Assembly (NCBI RefSeq): GCF_007362475.1
Contig: NZ_CP041687.1
Location: forward strand, 744,001 to 808,000
DNA from: Chryseobacterium sp. SNU WT5
GTDB taxonomy: Bacteria; Bacteroidota; Bacteroidia; Flavobacteriales; Weeksellaceae
Direction of reading: 5' to 3'
DNA: 64,000 nucleotides
The notes beneath the pieces are model-generated. The model was not told the DNA's origin. It saw only the letters and a program-made list of their open reading frames with translations, and ran no database searches. The position numbers were made by a program, and so were the translations under genes. Of this stretch, positions 26,308-34,834 are shown piece by piece (the first letter of the stretch is position 1; each line of letters opens with the position of its first letter).

Positions 26308-26315
26308 CAAAGATA
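26308..26315 (-). promoter_or_regulatory. -7 element for ftsY
   Basis: The minus strand reads TATCTTTG, matching TAnnTTTG, directly after the terminator of the ribosomal-protein operon and about 44 nt before the ftsY start. Confidence 0.55.
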
Positions 26316-26320
26316 AAATA

Positions 26321-26348
26321 AAAAAAACTATCCTAACAGGATAGTTTT
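26321..26348 (-). terminator. Terminator of the rpmB-rpmG-DUF4295 operon
   Basis: Perfect 11-bp stem, arms AAAACTATCCT and AGGATAGTTTT with loop AAC (or its complement), followed on the minus strand by a T-run. It lies 24 bp after the DUF4295 stop. Confidence 0.85.
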
Positions 26349-26371
26349 ATATATTCTAGCGAGAGCTGAGA

Positions 26372-26527
26372 TTATTTTTTCAAATAAGCATCAACTTCGT
26401 CAGCGTTCATTACTTTTTCGTCAAAAACGTAAGCACCACTTTTCGCAGATTTTACCATTTTCACAACTTTGGTCATTTTTTTTGAACCTGCACCACCTTG
26501 AAGTGTTGCTACTACTTTCTTTGCCAT
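26372..26527 (-). CDS. DUF4295 family small basic protein
   Basis: A 51-residue protein reading MAKKVVATLQGGAGSKKMTK at its start, then VVKMVKSAKSGAYVFDEKVM, and ending NADEVDAYLKK. This is the DUF4295 family, a short basic protein found next to ribosomal genes rpmB and rpmG in Bacteroidota. The gene is 19 bp after rpmG in the same direction and closes the operon before a strong terminator. A ribosome-associated role is inferred from its position and charge only. Confidence 0.9.
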   Translation of the reverse strand: MAKKVVATLQGGAGSKKMTKVVKMVKSAKSGAYVFDEKVMNADEVDAYLKK

Positions 26528-26546
26528 TTTTTATTCTTTTAAAAAA

Positions 26547-26729
26547 TTACTTAATTTCTTTGTGAAGAGTGTACTTCTTAAGAACAGGGTTGAATTTTTT
26601 CAACTCTAATCTCTCCGTAGTGTTCTTTTTGTTTTTAGTAGTGATGTATCTTGACATTCCTGCTACTCCGGTTTCTTTGTGCTCAGTGCACTCCAAAATC
26701 ACCTGTACTCTATTACCTTTTTTTGCCAT
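26547..26729 (-). CDS. rpmG: 50S ribosomal protein L33
   Basis: A 60-residue protein with the L33 landmarks [39 protein letters not shown] and the end [14 protein letters not shown]. It lacks the full set of zinc cysteines, which is usual for the cysteine-poor L33 form. The start is 2 bp after rpmB ends, and the DUF4295 gene follows, so three small genes form one operon. Confidence 0.96.
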   Translation of the reverse strand: MAKKGNRVQVILECTEHKETGVAGMSRYITTKNKKNTTERLELKKFNPVLKKYTLHKEIK

Positions 26730-26731
26730 GA

Positions 26732-26974
26732 TTATGATTTTTTAATAAAACCATTTCTGGTTCCTCTTAATATTGCTTCTTCAATCCCTATCTTGTTGAT
26801 AATTCTCAATCCATGAGCCGTAACTTTTAAAGTTACAGATTTCTCTTGCTCAGGAAGGTAAAACTTCTTCTCTAATAAGTTAATTTCAAAACGACGTTTC
26901 GTTTTGTTATTAGCGTGAGAAACATTGTTTCCTACCATGGCACGCTTTCCGGTTATTTGGCAAATTCTTGACAT
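26732..26974 (-). CDS. rpmB: 50S ribosomal protein L28
   Basis: An 80-residue L28: [20 protein letters not shown], the basic [19 protein letters not shown], and [20 protein letters not shown]. It is the first gene of the rpmB-rpmG-DUF4295 unit. The 5' leader of about 25 nt holds no clear full consensus promoter, although a TTATTTTG-like box occurs about 40 nt upstream. Length is typical for the group. Confidence 0.96.
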   Translation of the reverse strand: MSRICQITGKRAMVGNNVSHANNKTKRRFEINLLEKKFYLPEQEKSVTLKVTAHGLRIINKIGIEEAILRGTRNGFIKKS

Positions 26975-27143
26975 ATCTCGATGTTCTTATTTCTGAATGA
27001 ATATTTGAGAGTGCAAAATAACGAAGAAAATTTCAGTTAGACAAATATTTATGAAATTAATTCTACACATTTTTTCAAAATTAATGTTAACCGAATGGTG
27101 TTGCTTATTTTCTACAATAATTGGCTTAGGGAAAAATTTACTC

Positions 27144-27947
27144 TTACTCACTCAACTCTCTAGACCGGCTCTCTGCAGCTAAAATTCCTTTATTTAAGGT
27201 TTCTTTCAACCTGTTTTCTTCGAACATTTTCAGCGCAATTTCCGTAGTCCCGCCTTTTGATGCAACATCTTTAATCAGTTGTTCCAAACTTTTCTCCGAA
27301 TTATTCATTAAATGATAGGCTCCTAACATGGTTTGCTGTACAAATAGTCTCGACAGATTCTCACCAATTCCCATTTCTATTCCCGCTTTGATCATGGCAT
27401 CAACGATATAGTAAAAGTAAGCAGGGCCACTTCCCGAAAGTGCGGTAACCGCATCTAAAAGATTTTCATCTTCTAAGTACACGGAACGCCCGGTCGCATT
27501 CAAAAATCTTTCAATTTGCATCAGATCAGGGAACGAAATTCCTTCCGTAGCGGTATACCCTGTAATTCCCATCCCAAGAAGCGTAGGTGAATTAGGCATG
27601 GCGCGCACCACTTTCTTATGATTGAATAATTGCTGAATTTTCTCAATCTTTATTCCTGCCATAATCGACAGTATCATTTGATTCTCGTTAAATCCAGATT
27701 TAATATTTTCGGCTACGAATTGGAAATCCTGAGGTTTAACTGCTATTATAATAAGATCTGCCTCAATTTTATTAACCTCTTCGAAAACAGAGACCTTAGA
27801 GCCGGGAAATAATTTTGAAATTTTATGGACCTTTTCTTTTTTCCTCGTAATTAACTGGAGATTTTCTGGTAGAATAAGTTCATATTTTAAAAATGATTTT
27901 GAAAAAGATAAACCCATACTTCCTGCGCCAAGAACTGCAATCTTCAT
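27144..27947 (-). CDS. proC: Pyrroline-5-carboxylate reductase
   Basis: A 267-residue enzyme making proline from pyrroline-5-carboxylate with NAD(P)H. The Rossmann motif GAGSMGLSFSKSF (about 7-19), AVKPQDFQFV (about 70), AMPNSPTLLGMGITGY (about 117-132) and the catalytic/dimer motif SGSGPAYFYYIVDAM (about 171-185) with EMGI and ASKGGTTEIAL complete the family pattern. It connects functionally with rocD earlier in the window, whose product feeds pyrroline-5-carboxylate, although the two genes are about 19 kb apart. Start and length are standard. Confidence 0.96.
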   Translation of the reverse strand: MKIAVLGAGSMGLSFSKSFLKYELILPENLQLITRKKEKVHKISKLFPGSKVSVFEEVNKIEADLIIIAVKPQDFQFVAENIKSGFNENQMILSIMAGIKIEKIQQLFNHKKVVRAMPNSPTLLGMGITGYTATEGISFPDLMQIERFLNATGRSVYLEDENLLDAVTALSGSGPAYFYYIVDAMIKAGIEMGIGENLSRLFVQQTMLGAYHLMNNSEKSLEQLIKDVASKGGTTEIALKMFEENRLKETLNKGILAAESRSRELSE

Positions 27948-27990
27948 AATTCTAATTTATATTTATATTCTAAACATGGTTAGAAAATTT

Positions 27991-29010
27991 TTAAATAATA
28001 TTAACCTCTCTCTCGAGTTCAATTCCGAATTTTTCTTTCACTGATGCAATAATCATGGTAGAGAAGTCATAAATTTCTTTTCCTGTGGCTTCACCGGTCA
28101 CATTTACAATAACTAAAGCTTGTAATGGATGAGAACCCACATTACCGATCTGCTTTCCTTTCCAACCACATTGCTCAATTAACCAACCTGCAGGAACTTT
28201 TACCAGATTGCCATTAGGGAAATTTGGCATTTCGGGATAATTTTTCTGAAGTTGGAGAAATTGTTGTTGCGAAATAGAAGGGTTCTTAAAAAAACTTCCC
28301 GCGTTACCAATCACTTTTGGATCTGGTAATTTACTTTGCCGAATATTGATAACCGCCGTAGAAATATCCTGAATAGTTGGGCTTATAATTCCTAATTTCT
28401 CCAGTTCAGATTTGATTGCACCGTATTCGGTTTTCATGGAATGCTCTTTTCGAGTCAATTTAAAAGACACTTCCAAAATCACATATTTACCCTTTCCTTC
28501 TCTTTTAAAAATTGATTCTCTATAGCCAAACTGACATTTTTGATGATCAAACTCTTCGACGTCCAGCGTTTCTAAATTCAACACTTTACAACTCAAAAAT
28601 GTATCCTTGATTTCCGTTCCGTACGCCCCAATATTTTGCATGGGTGAAGTTCCTACGTTTCCCGGAATCAAAGATAGATTCTCTAGTCCTCCATAATTTC
28701 GATCAAGACAAAACTTTACAAATTCATGCCAGTTTTCACCTGCTTTTGAAGTGACTACGACTTCATTATCATTCTCTATTTTTTCTGAAATACCTTTCAA
28801 ATTCAATTGAAGAACAACGCCATCAAAATCTTGAGTGAATAAAATATTACTACCACCACCTAAGAAAAGCAGTTGCGAATTTTGGACAGACGGATTCCTT
28901 AGGATATTGGTAAGTTCCTCCAGCGAGGTTACTTCACCAAAATATTTGGCGGAAACATCAACACCAAAAGTGTTGTAATCTTTAAGAGAATAATTTTCTT
29001 GGATATTCAT
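27991..29010 (-). CDS. murB: UDP-N-acetylmuramate dehydrogenase
   Basis: A 339-residue FAD flavoprotein that reduces UDP-N-acetylenolpyruvoylglucosamine in peptidoglycan precursor synthesis. Motifs: LFLGGGSNILFT (FAD loop, about 47-58), SLIPGNVGTSPMQNIGAYG (about 112-130), CQFGYRESIFKRE (about 158-170) and the catalytic-serine region GNAGSFFKNPSIS (about 236-248). The length and the Y loop match the type I (E. coli-like) MurB. It begins 3 bp after the DUF2199 gene ends, in the same direction, and is followed by proC 43 bp downstream. Confidence 0.96.
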   Translation of the reverse strand: MNIQENYSLKDYNTFGVDVSAKYFGEVTSLEELTNILRNPSVQNSQLLFLGGGSNILFTQDFDGVVLQLNLKGISEKIENDNEVVVTSKAGENWHEFVKFCLDRNYGGLENLSLIPGNVGTSPMQNIGAYGTEIKDTFLSCKVLNLETLDVEEFDHQKCQFGYRESIFKREGKGKYVILEVSFKLTRKEHSMKTEYGAIKSELEKLGIISPTIQDISTAVINIRQSKLPDPKVIGNAGSFFKNPSISQQQFLQLQKNYPEMPNFPNGNLVKVPAGWLIEQCGWKGKQIGNVGSHPLQALVIVNVTGEATGKEIYDFSTMIIASVKEKFGIELEREVNII

Positions 29011-29013
29011 TTT

Positions 29014-29532
29014 TTATTGAGAAATATTTGAGAGCATATTGTGAATTCTTTTTTCTGCTTCCTCTTTGGTGATCCCGTGATAAAAATCAATCACAAACGG
29101 ATGACTAAAATCCAGCTGAGGATAAACTTCCGGTCGTTCATTCCCCGCTTTTGTTTTAACATCCATGGCGATACTTTTTTCAAATTGATAATCCGGCAAC
29201 GCATTGCTCAGCCAACCAAAATAGATAGTTTCATGATTTTTATTATTAAAGTTGACCACATAGTCTTCGTAGTCCTCTTCACTTAAAGAAACCCAAAGTC
29301 CATATTCCAGATAGAGCGAGGATTCTGCAATCTTCTGCTTTAAAACAACTCGAATAAATCGATCGATTCGATCCAGATATTCAATCGTACAAAAATCACT
29401 ATCAATATGAATTTTGTAGCTGTTTTTTTGTTCTTCAGTTAGCCAATAATACGAATTGGGATAGGCAAAACTGAGTGCGGGGTAATCGTGATGAATTTCA
29501 CCACAAATGCCGCATTTAATTTCTGAGTTCAT
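29014..29532 (-). CDS. DUF2199 domain protein
   Basis: A 172-residue protein of the DUF2199 family. The N-terminal CGICGEIHHDYPALSFAYP carries a CxxC/H pair of a zinc-ribbon type; the middle has LYLEYGLWVSLSEEDYEDYV (about 95-114), and the C-terminus ends YHGITKEEAEKRIHNMLSN. The family has no known activity. It lies 3 bp ahead of murB in the same direction and about 74 bp after the aminotransferase, so it shares the transcript of a cell-wall gene without an obvious functional link. Confidence 0.8.
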   Translation of the reverse strand: MNSEIKCGICGEIHHDYPALSFAYPNSYYWLTEEQKNSYKIHIDSDFCTIEYLDRIDRFIRVVLKQKIAESSLYLEYGLWVSLSEEDYEDYVVNFNNKNHETIYFGWLSNALPDYQFEKSIAMDVKTKAGNERPEVYPQLDFSHPFVIDFYHGITKEEAEKRIHNMLSNISQ

Positions 29533-29605
29533 TATTTAAATTTTCTTCAGATCTATTAATTTATTAAAAAAAATAAATAGCGGGCTAAAAACCCGCTCAT
29601 CATAT

Positions 29606-30811
29606 TTAAAGACCAAATTCTATCTTATATTTCTGTAGCGAATCATTTAATAATTCCACACTCCTTCTCAAATCCTCTTCTTTCAAAACATACGCAATTC
29701 TTACCTGTTTTCTACCCAATTCAGGATTGCTGTAGAAACCACTCATTGGCGCAACCATAATCGTTTCATTGTTATGAGAATAACTTTCCAGTAACCATTG
29801 AGCAAACTTATCAGTGTCATCAACCGGAAGTTCTGCAACGCAATAAAAAGCGCCTTTCGGCTTTGGACAGATCACTCCCGGAATACCATTAAGTAAATCA
29901 ACTAAAACGTTTCTACGGTGGGTATATTCTGCACGAACTGTCAAAATATAATCCGCATCATTCTGATGTGCTGCAGCAGCTGCAATCTGACCTAAAAGCA
30001 CCGGACTCAATCTGGCCTGAGCAAAAAGCATCGCAGCATCATGAATTTTTTTTGAACGGGTGATCAAACAGCCAATTCTTACGCCACACATCGAATATCT
30101 TTTTGATTCTGAATCGATAATAATACAATTTTCTGAAATTTCCGGAAATTCAAACATTGAAATCTGCTGTTTTCCATCGTACACATACTCTCTGTAAACC
30201 TCATCAGAAATAATTACGATATCGTGTTTCAAAGCCATATCTGCTAACTTTTGTAACTCTTCTCTGGTATAAAGATAACCTGTTGGATTTCCTGGATTAC
30301 AAATAAGAATCGCTTTAGTTTTCGGGGTAATTTTTTTTTCAAAATCCTCAATCGGCGGCAATGCAAATCCAGTATCAATTGAAGAGGAAACCGCTACTAC
30401 ATTTACATTGAATGTATTAGAGAACCCGTTGTAATTCGCATAGTAAGGTTCTGGGATAATAATTTCGTCACCATCATCACACAAAGTGGAGATTGCAAAA
30501 TTTAAAGCTTCAGAACCACCATTGGTTACAATAAAATTATCAGTTGTGAGATCTGCAAAACCAAGCTTATGATAATACTCTTTCAATGCTGTTCTATAAT
30601 CCAAATTCCCTTCCGAAAGAGCGTATTCAAAAATTTTAAGATCATTATTTTTCACTGCATCCAAAGCAGACTGTGGCGTTTCTATATCGGGTTGTCCAAT
30701 ATTTAAATGGTAAACTTTAATTCCTTTTTGTTTTGCTTGCAACGCGTAAGGAACTAATTTTCTTACCGGTGACGCTGGCATGTTTTGAGCTCTCTGAGAA
30801 ATTTTTGGCAT
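29606..30811 (-). CDS. Class I/II PLP-dependent aminotransferase (aspartate aminotransferase-like)
   Basis: A 401-residue fold-type I aminotransferase. It shows HLNIGQPDIETP (about 34-45), TNGGSEALNFA (about 95), ICNPGNPTGYLYTREEL (about 172-188), SDEVYREYVYDG (about 206), and the PLP lysine in DSESKRYSMCGVRIG (about 240). The pattern is that of aspartate/alanine-type aminotransferases; substrate choice cannot be told by eye. A consensus -7 element lies 16 nt upstream. The reaction would supply or drain aspartate or a related amino acid. Confidence 0.88.
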   Translation of the reverse strand: MPKISQRAQNMPASPVRKLVPYALQAKQKGIKVYHLNIGQPDIETPQSALDAVKNNDLKIFEYALSEGNLDYRTALKEYYHKLGFADLTTDNFIVTNGGSEALNFAISTLCDDGDEIIIPEPYYANYNGFSNTFNVNVVAVSSSIDTGFALPPIEDFEKKITPKTKAILICNPGNPTGYLYTREELQKLADMALKHDIVIISDEVYREYVYDGKQQISMFEFPEISENCIIIDSESKRYSMCGVRIGCLITRSKKIHDAAMLFAQARLSPVLLGQIAAAAAHQNDADYILTVRAEYTHRRNVLVDLLNGIPGVICPKPKGAFYCVAELPVDDTDKFAQWLLESYSHNNETIMVAPMSGFYSNPELGRKQVRIAYVLKEEDLRRSVELLNDSLQKYKIEFGL

Positions 30812-30827
30812 GATGTAAACTTTTCAA

Positions 30828-30835
30828 CAAAATTA
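30828..30835 (-). promoter_or_regulatory. -7 element for the aminotransferase
   Basis: The minus strand reads TAATTTTG, matching TAnnTTTG, 16 nt before the ATG at 30811. No good TTTG at -33 spacing was found. Confidence 0.5.
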
Positions 30836-31093
30836 AGAATTTTTTCGAAGCAACACCGCTTTTACTTCGATGTAATTTCCCTCCGATTTTCGGTTGAAAT
30901 CTTCCTAATCACTTTCGCTGACGCAAGTATTATTACTGAAATAGTGGCAAGAACAACAGTAGTTTATATTTTCAAAAATTCGAAATGATATTAATGGTAA
31001 AAATTTCTTCTCTTAAAAAATGATTTGCTTAAACTCCGGTATCGATCAGTTTATAGTTTACTTTTAAATCAGATTTAAACCCAAGATAATTGA
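30836..31093. other. Gene-free stretch
   Basis: Between the aminotransferase promoter and the M3 peptidase terminator I see no credible gene, RNA or repeat. Short open frames on the plus strand lack coding character. A few inverted words occur but none forms a convincing hairpin. Confidence 0.5.
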
Positions 31094-31125
31094 AATAAAA
31101 AAAACCGCAGAAATTTCTGTGGTTT
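31094..31125 (-). terminator. Terminator after the M3 peptidase gene
   Basis: Arms AAACCACAGAAA and TTTCTGCGGTTT on the minus strand pair over 12 bp with one G-T pair, directly followed by an eight-base T-run (31101-31094). It lies about 30 bp after the stop of the peptidase gene. Confidence 0.8.
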
Positions 31126-31154
31126 GCTATGACCTATCGTTTAAATCCTACGAC

Positions 31155-33299
31155 TTATTTAATAAATCCTTTATTTTTCAATAATGGGTTAAGATCAGGT
31201 GTTCTTCCTGTAAAGTCTTTAAATGCTTGATTCAGATCTACTGAATTTCCTACAGATAAAATATATTTACGGAATCGGTCCCCATTCTCCCGAGTCATTC
31301 CTCCATGGGTAGAAATCCAATCCCAGGCATCAGCATTCAACATATCACTCCACATATAAGCGTAATACCCGGCAGAATAACCTCCACCCCAAATGTGAGC
31401 AAAATAAGGAGAATGATATCTTGGCGGAACTTCTTTTAGGTTAAAACCATACTTCGCCAAAACGCTTTTTTCAAATTCCAATGTTGGTTTAAACTGTGAT
31501 GCAGCTGTTACTGAATGCCAATTCATATCGATTGTTGCAGCTGAAACTAACTCTGTAGTAGAATACCCTTGGTTAAAAGCTCCTGCTTTTTTAATCTTAT
31601 CTACCAAAGCTTGAGGCATTGGCTTTTTCGTTTGATAATGCAGTGCGTAATTTTTCAAAACCGATGGTTCCAATGCGAAGAATTCATTGATTTGGGAAGG
31701 GAATTCTACAAAATCACGTGGCACATTAGTTCCTGAAATAGAAACATATTTCTGATCTGCAAATAATCCATGAAGAGTATGTCCAAATTCGTGGAACATA
31801 GTAGTCACATCATTATAAGAAATCAAAGACGGCTTTCCTTTGGCGGGTTTTTGGTAATTAAAGACATTAACGATCACTGGTTTTTGATCTCGTAAATGAG
31901 ACTGTTCTACAAAATTACTCATCCAAGCACCGCCATTTTTATTATCTCTGGTATAAAAATCCAGATAATAAATAGCCAATGATTTCCCATCGCGATCGAA
32001 AACCTCATAAGCTACTACATCTGGGTGATAGACTGGTAAATCCTTTCTTTCTTTAAAGGTAATTCCATAGAATTTTTCAGCTGCGTAGAAAACTCCTTTT
32101 TCTAAAACTGTTTTAACTTCAAAATAAGGTTTGATTTGATTTTCATCTAAATCATATTTCTCTTTTCGTACTTGTTCAGCATAAAAATTCCAATCCCAAG
32201 GCTCTACTTTAAATCCACCTTTTTGCTTATCTATTAAAGCTTGAATATCGTCACTTTCTCTTTTTGCTGTTTCAACTGCAGGTGTCGCTAATCTTGCTAA
32301 AAGATTCATTGCATTTTCAGGATTTTTCGCCATTTGATCCTGCAATTTCCACTCAGCGAAAGATTTCTTACCCAAAATATGCGCTTTCTCCATTCTGAGT
32401 TTTGCTTGTTTTTCCAGAATACTTCTGGTATCATCAGCATTTCCCTTTTCTGCACGATACCAGGAAGCTTTGAACAACTTCTCTCTGGTTGCACGATTTT
32501 TTAAATTTTGCAGTAAAGGCTGTTGTGTGGTATTCAACAATGATAATAAATACCGTCCGCTTTGTCCGGCAGCTTTTGCGTCTGCCGCAGCAGCAGCTAT
32601 TTCATCTGCAGTAAGTCCATCTAGTTCTTTAACATCTGAAATAAGAAGTGCTCCATTCTTTCTTGCATCCAACAATTTAGTTGAATACTGAGTAGAAAGG
32701 GTTGCCAACTCTTCGTTGATTTTCTTTACTTTTTCTTTACTGGTAGCGGACAAATTCGCACCTGCAATTTCGAAATTGGTTCGATATAACTCCACCATAC
32801 GTTTGCTTTCAGAATCTAGATCGCTGGTTTTTAACCCTTTAATCTTTTGGTAGATTTTATCATTAAGATAAATTTTATCTGATAACGCCGCAAAAATCGG
32901 AGCATACTCTTCCTCTATTTTCTGAAGCTCCGGATTAGTATTTGAACCTGTAAGATTATAAAATACCAATTGCGCACGACTTAAAACCTCTCCACTATTC
33001 TCTAAAGCAAGAACAGTGTTTTCAAAAGTAGGAGTGGCTTTACTGTTGGCGATCTGCTCAATTTCTGCTAATTTAACTTTTATACCATATTGAAAAGCTG
33101 GAATAAAATGTTCATCCTTAATTTTATTAAATTCCGGTGCTTGATACTGCAACGTACTTTTCACCATAAAAGGATTATTCATCATTTTAGCATCGGGCAC
33201 AGGCATTTCTGTGGAATTATTTTCTGTGGTTTTCATAGTGGTACAGGAGGTTATCATCGCCAAAGATGAAAGTAAAAAAACAGATGTAATATTTTTCAT
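31155..33299 (-). CDS. dcp: M3 family metallopeptidase lipoprotein (peptidyl-dipeptidase type)
   Basis: A 714-residue peptidase. The start at 33299 gives a lipoprotein signal, KNITSVFLLSSLAMITSCTT, with a lipobox cysteine near residue 19; the frame is open to 33356 but upstream residues are unlike a signal. The catalytic zinc motif is TTMFHEFGHTLHGLFAD (HExxH, about residues 497-513) with the third ligand in FVEFPSQINEFFAL. The family cleaves dipeptides from oligopeptide C-termini; the sequence resembles Dcp more than oligopeptidase A, and the symbol rests on that resemblance. Lipid anchoring places it in the cell envelope. Confidence 0.9.
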   Translation of the reverse strand: MKNITSVFLLSSLAMITSCTTMKTTENNSTEMPVPDAKMMNNPFMVKSTLQYQAPEFNKIKDEHFIPAFQYGIKVKLAEIEQIANSKATPTFENTVLALENSGEVLSRAQLVFYNLTGSNTNPELQKIEEEYAPIFAALSDKIYLNDKIYQKIKGLKTSDLDSESKRMVELYRTNFEIAGANLSATSKEKVKKINEELATLSTQYSTKLLDARKNGALLISDVKELDGLTADEIAAAAADAKAAGQSGRYLLSLLNTTQQPLLQNLKNRATREKLFKASWYRAEKGNADDTRSILEKQAKLRMEKAHILGKKSFAEWKLQDQMAKNPENAMNLLARLATPAVETAKRESDDIQALIDKQKGGFKVEPWDWNFYAEQVRKEKYDLDENQIKPYFEVKTVLEKGVFYAAEKFYGITFKERKDLPVYHPDVVAYEVFDRDGKSLAIYYLDFYTRDNKNGGAWMSNFVEQSHLRDQKPVIVNVFNYQKPAKGKPSLISYNDVTTMFHEFGHTLHGLFADQKYVSISGTNVPRDFVEFPSQINEFFALEPSVLKNYALHYQTKKPMPQALVDKIKKAGAFNQGYSTTELVSAATIDMNWHSVTAASQFKPTLEFEKSVLAKYGFNLKEVPPRYHSPYFAHIWGGGYSAGYYAYMWSDMLNADAWDWISTHGGMTRENGDRFRKYILSVGNSVDLNQAFKDFTGRTPDLNPLLKNKGFIK

Positions 33300-33380
33300 T
33301 CGTAAATTGTTATTAAAGTATAAAGGTATTAATTTTAATTTTATCTTTAACATCATTAAAAACTAATCAAACATCAAATT

Positions 33381-34178
33381 ATGAAAACATTATCCATCTG
33401 CGCGCTTGCAACAGTCCTATTTTTAAGCTCATGTAACATAACATCCGAAAACGGATTTCCTATGAATCTGACGCAGAAAGAAGGAACAGGAATCATAAAA
33501 AACAAAGTTTATAATATCTCATTCGATGAAATTAGAGTTGCACAATCCATCAGCGCTGAAGTGGTAAAATCAGATGAAGAAAAAGTAGTAATTACCGCGC
33601 CAGCTGATATTTTAGATGATATTTTAGTCGAAAATTCTGGCGGACAATTATATATTCATTTTAAACCAGGGCTTAATATCTCGGCGAGAAATGTAGCGGC
33701 AAAAATTTTTGCTAAAGATTTCTCTGCGATTAAAGCAAGTTCTTCTGCAAGGATTATTATAAAAGATCAATTTACACAGGACCGAACGGATATTTCTGTT
33801 TCCAGTTCAGGAAGTATAAAAGGGAATCTGGAAGCTAACGACTTATCTATTGAGGCCTCAAGTTCTGGAAGCTATTCAGGAAAAATATGGGCTGTTAATT
33901 TGGATGCGAAGGCTTCATCTTCTGCAGATATTCTGATCTCTGGGAAAACAAAAAATGCAAATATCAAGACTTCTTCTTCAGGTACTGTTAATGCTAAAGA
34001 TGTTATCGCTGAAAATGCCGAAATCCAGGCATCAAGCAGTGGAACAGCTAAAATTTCGGTAGTAGATAAACTTCAAGCAGGCGCCAGCTCTTCTGGTAAT
34101 ATTGATGTCTATAGAAAAGGCAGCTTAAATGTTATTAATAAAAAAGAAAGCAGTGGCGGTAGTATATCCATTCAATAG
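33381..34178 (+). CDS. Head GIN domain (DUF2807) lipoprotein
   Basis: A 265-residue lipoprotein: signal LSICALATVLFLSSCN with the lipobox cysteine near residue 18, then repeated short beta-strand units rich in Ser and Gly such as SSSARIIIKDQ, VSSSGSIKGNLEAND and ASSSGSYSGKIW. This is the putative auto-transporter/head GIN domain (DUF2807), a right-handed beta-helix-like fold found on Bacteroidota surfaces with unknown function. It is divergent from the M3 peptidase gene across 81 bp and ends before a terminator. Confidence 0.85.
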   Translation: MKTLSICALATVLFLSSCNITSENGFPMNLTQKEGTGIIKNKVYNISFDEIRVAQSISAEVVKSDEEKVVITAPADILDDILVENSGGQLYIHFKPGLNISARNVAAKIFAKDFSAIKASSSARIIIKDQFTQDRTDISVSSSGSIKGNLEANDLSIEASSSGSYSGKIWAVNLDAKASSSADILISGKTKNANIKTSSSGTVNAKDVIAENAEIQASSSGTAKISVVDKLQAGASSSGNIDVYRKGSLNVINKKESSGGSISIQ

Positions 34179-34203
34179 TTTACATCCTTCATTTTAAACA
34201 ACT

Positions 34204-34231
34204 AAAATCAGTCACTAATGGCTGATTTTTT
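34204..34231 (+). terminator. Terminator after the DUF2807 gene
   Basis: Arms AAAATCAGTCA and TGGCTGATTTT (one wobble or mismatch) around loop CTAA are followed by TTT. It lies 26 bp past the stop. Confidence 0.7.
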
Positions 34232-34280
34232 GAAATTAATAATAACTCTTAGTGATCTGTATGCTCACATGAAAATTATT

Positions 34281-34288
34281 TAACTTTG
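34281..34288 (+). promoter_or_regulatory. -7 element for the Fur-family gene
   Basis: TAACTTTG matches TAnnTTTG and stands 76 nt before the ATG at 34364. The expected transcript start, a few bases on, would fall beside the palindrome at 34295-34317. Confidence 0.5.
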
Positions 34289-34294
34289 AAAAAA

Positions 34295-34317
34295 CTGATT
34301 ATAATTCCTATAATCAG
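34295..34317 (+). promoter_or_regulatory. 9-5-9 palindrome, candidate metalloregulator operator
   Basis: CTGATTATA and TATAATCAG are perfect inverted repeats of 9 bp separated by ATTCC. The site lies 7 bp downstream of a -7 element and 47 bp before a Fur-family gene, which is where an autoregulatory Fur/Zur-type operator would sit. Binding by that protein is inferred, not shown. Confidence 0.45.
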
Positions 34318-34363
34318 GAAAAGGGCACTTTTTTTGAGACCTAAAAATAACGAATTCTCTTTT

Positions 34364-34785
34364 ATGAATAAAAATATTGAAGAAAAGCTTTTAGAAAAAA
34401 ACACCCATCCTACCAGCATGAGAATTTTGGTTTATGATTTATGGAAAAGCAACAAACTGCGTTGTCACTATCCCAAATCGAAAATCATTTTTACAAAGCT
34501 GACCGTACTACAATTTACAGGACGTTAAAAACTTTTGAAGAAAAAGGTATCGCACACAGCATTCAAGAAAATAATACCACCAAATATATTTTGTGCCACG
34601 ACGGTTGTGATGCGGAGACTCATCAAGACTGGCATCTGCATTTTTATTGTAAAATTTGCAAAGAAACCACCTGTAAAGAAGAATTTATCATACCCAAAAC
34701 TAAAGATTTCGCATTTCGGATTGATGAAATAAAATTATTTGGAAAAGGTATTTGTGAAAATTGTGTTAACGAAAGTTTGCAATAG
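34364..34785 (+). pseudogene. Fur-family metalloregulator interrupted by a 1-base frameshift
   Basis: The product would be a Fur-family repressor of about 140 residues. The first frame, from MNKNIEEKLLEKN at 34364, carries THPTSMRILVYD, the typical first winged-helix segment, then runs into LWKSNK and a stop at 34528. The second frame, from ATG at 34441, carries EKQQTALSLSQIENHF, DRTTIYRTLKTFEEKG (DNA-recognition helix), the metal segment HLHFYCKICKETTCKEEF and CENC. Inserting one base between 34438 and 34441 joins them as VYDF-MEKQQ, as in homologues. Either a real loss of function or a sequencing error; initiation at 34441 would lack the first helices. Confidence 0.8.
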
Positions 34786-34805
34786 CATTGCACGCATTCA
34801 TTTAA

Positions 34806-34813
34806 TAAATTTG
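34806..34813 (+). promoter_or_regulatory. -7 element for the P-type ATPase
   Basis: TAAATTTG matches TAnnTTTG and lies 21 nt before the ATG at 34835. Just upstream, TGCAAT-AGC-ATTGCA (34778-34792) is a small palindrome overlapping the end of the Fur-family gene that could be a second operator. Confidence 0.45.
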
Positions 34814-34834
34814 TCCTAATAAAAAAATGATTTA

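Noticed and set aside
30836-31093. Plus-strand frame in the gap between the aminotransferase and the M3 peptidase
   Set aside because: The translation starts antisense inside the aminotransferase gene, has no family features and no promoter, and is not supported as a gene.
34286-34363. Upstream extension of the Fur-family frame to an ATG at 34286
   Set aside because: It would start inside the promoter and palindrome region, and the extra residues have no counterpart in Fur proteins; the ATG at 34364 is the natural start.
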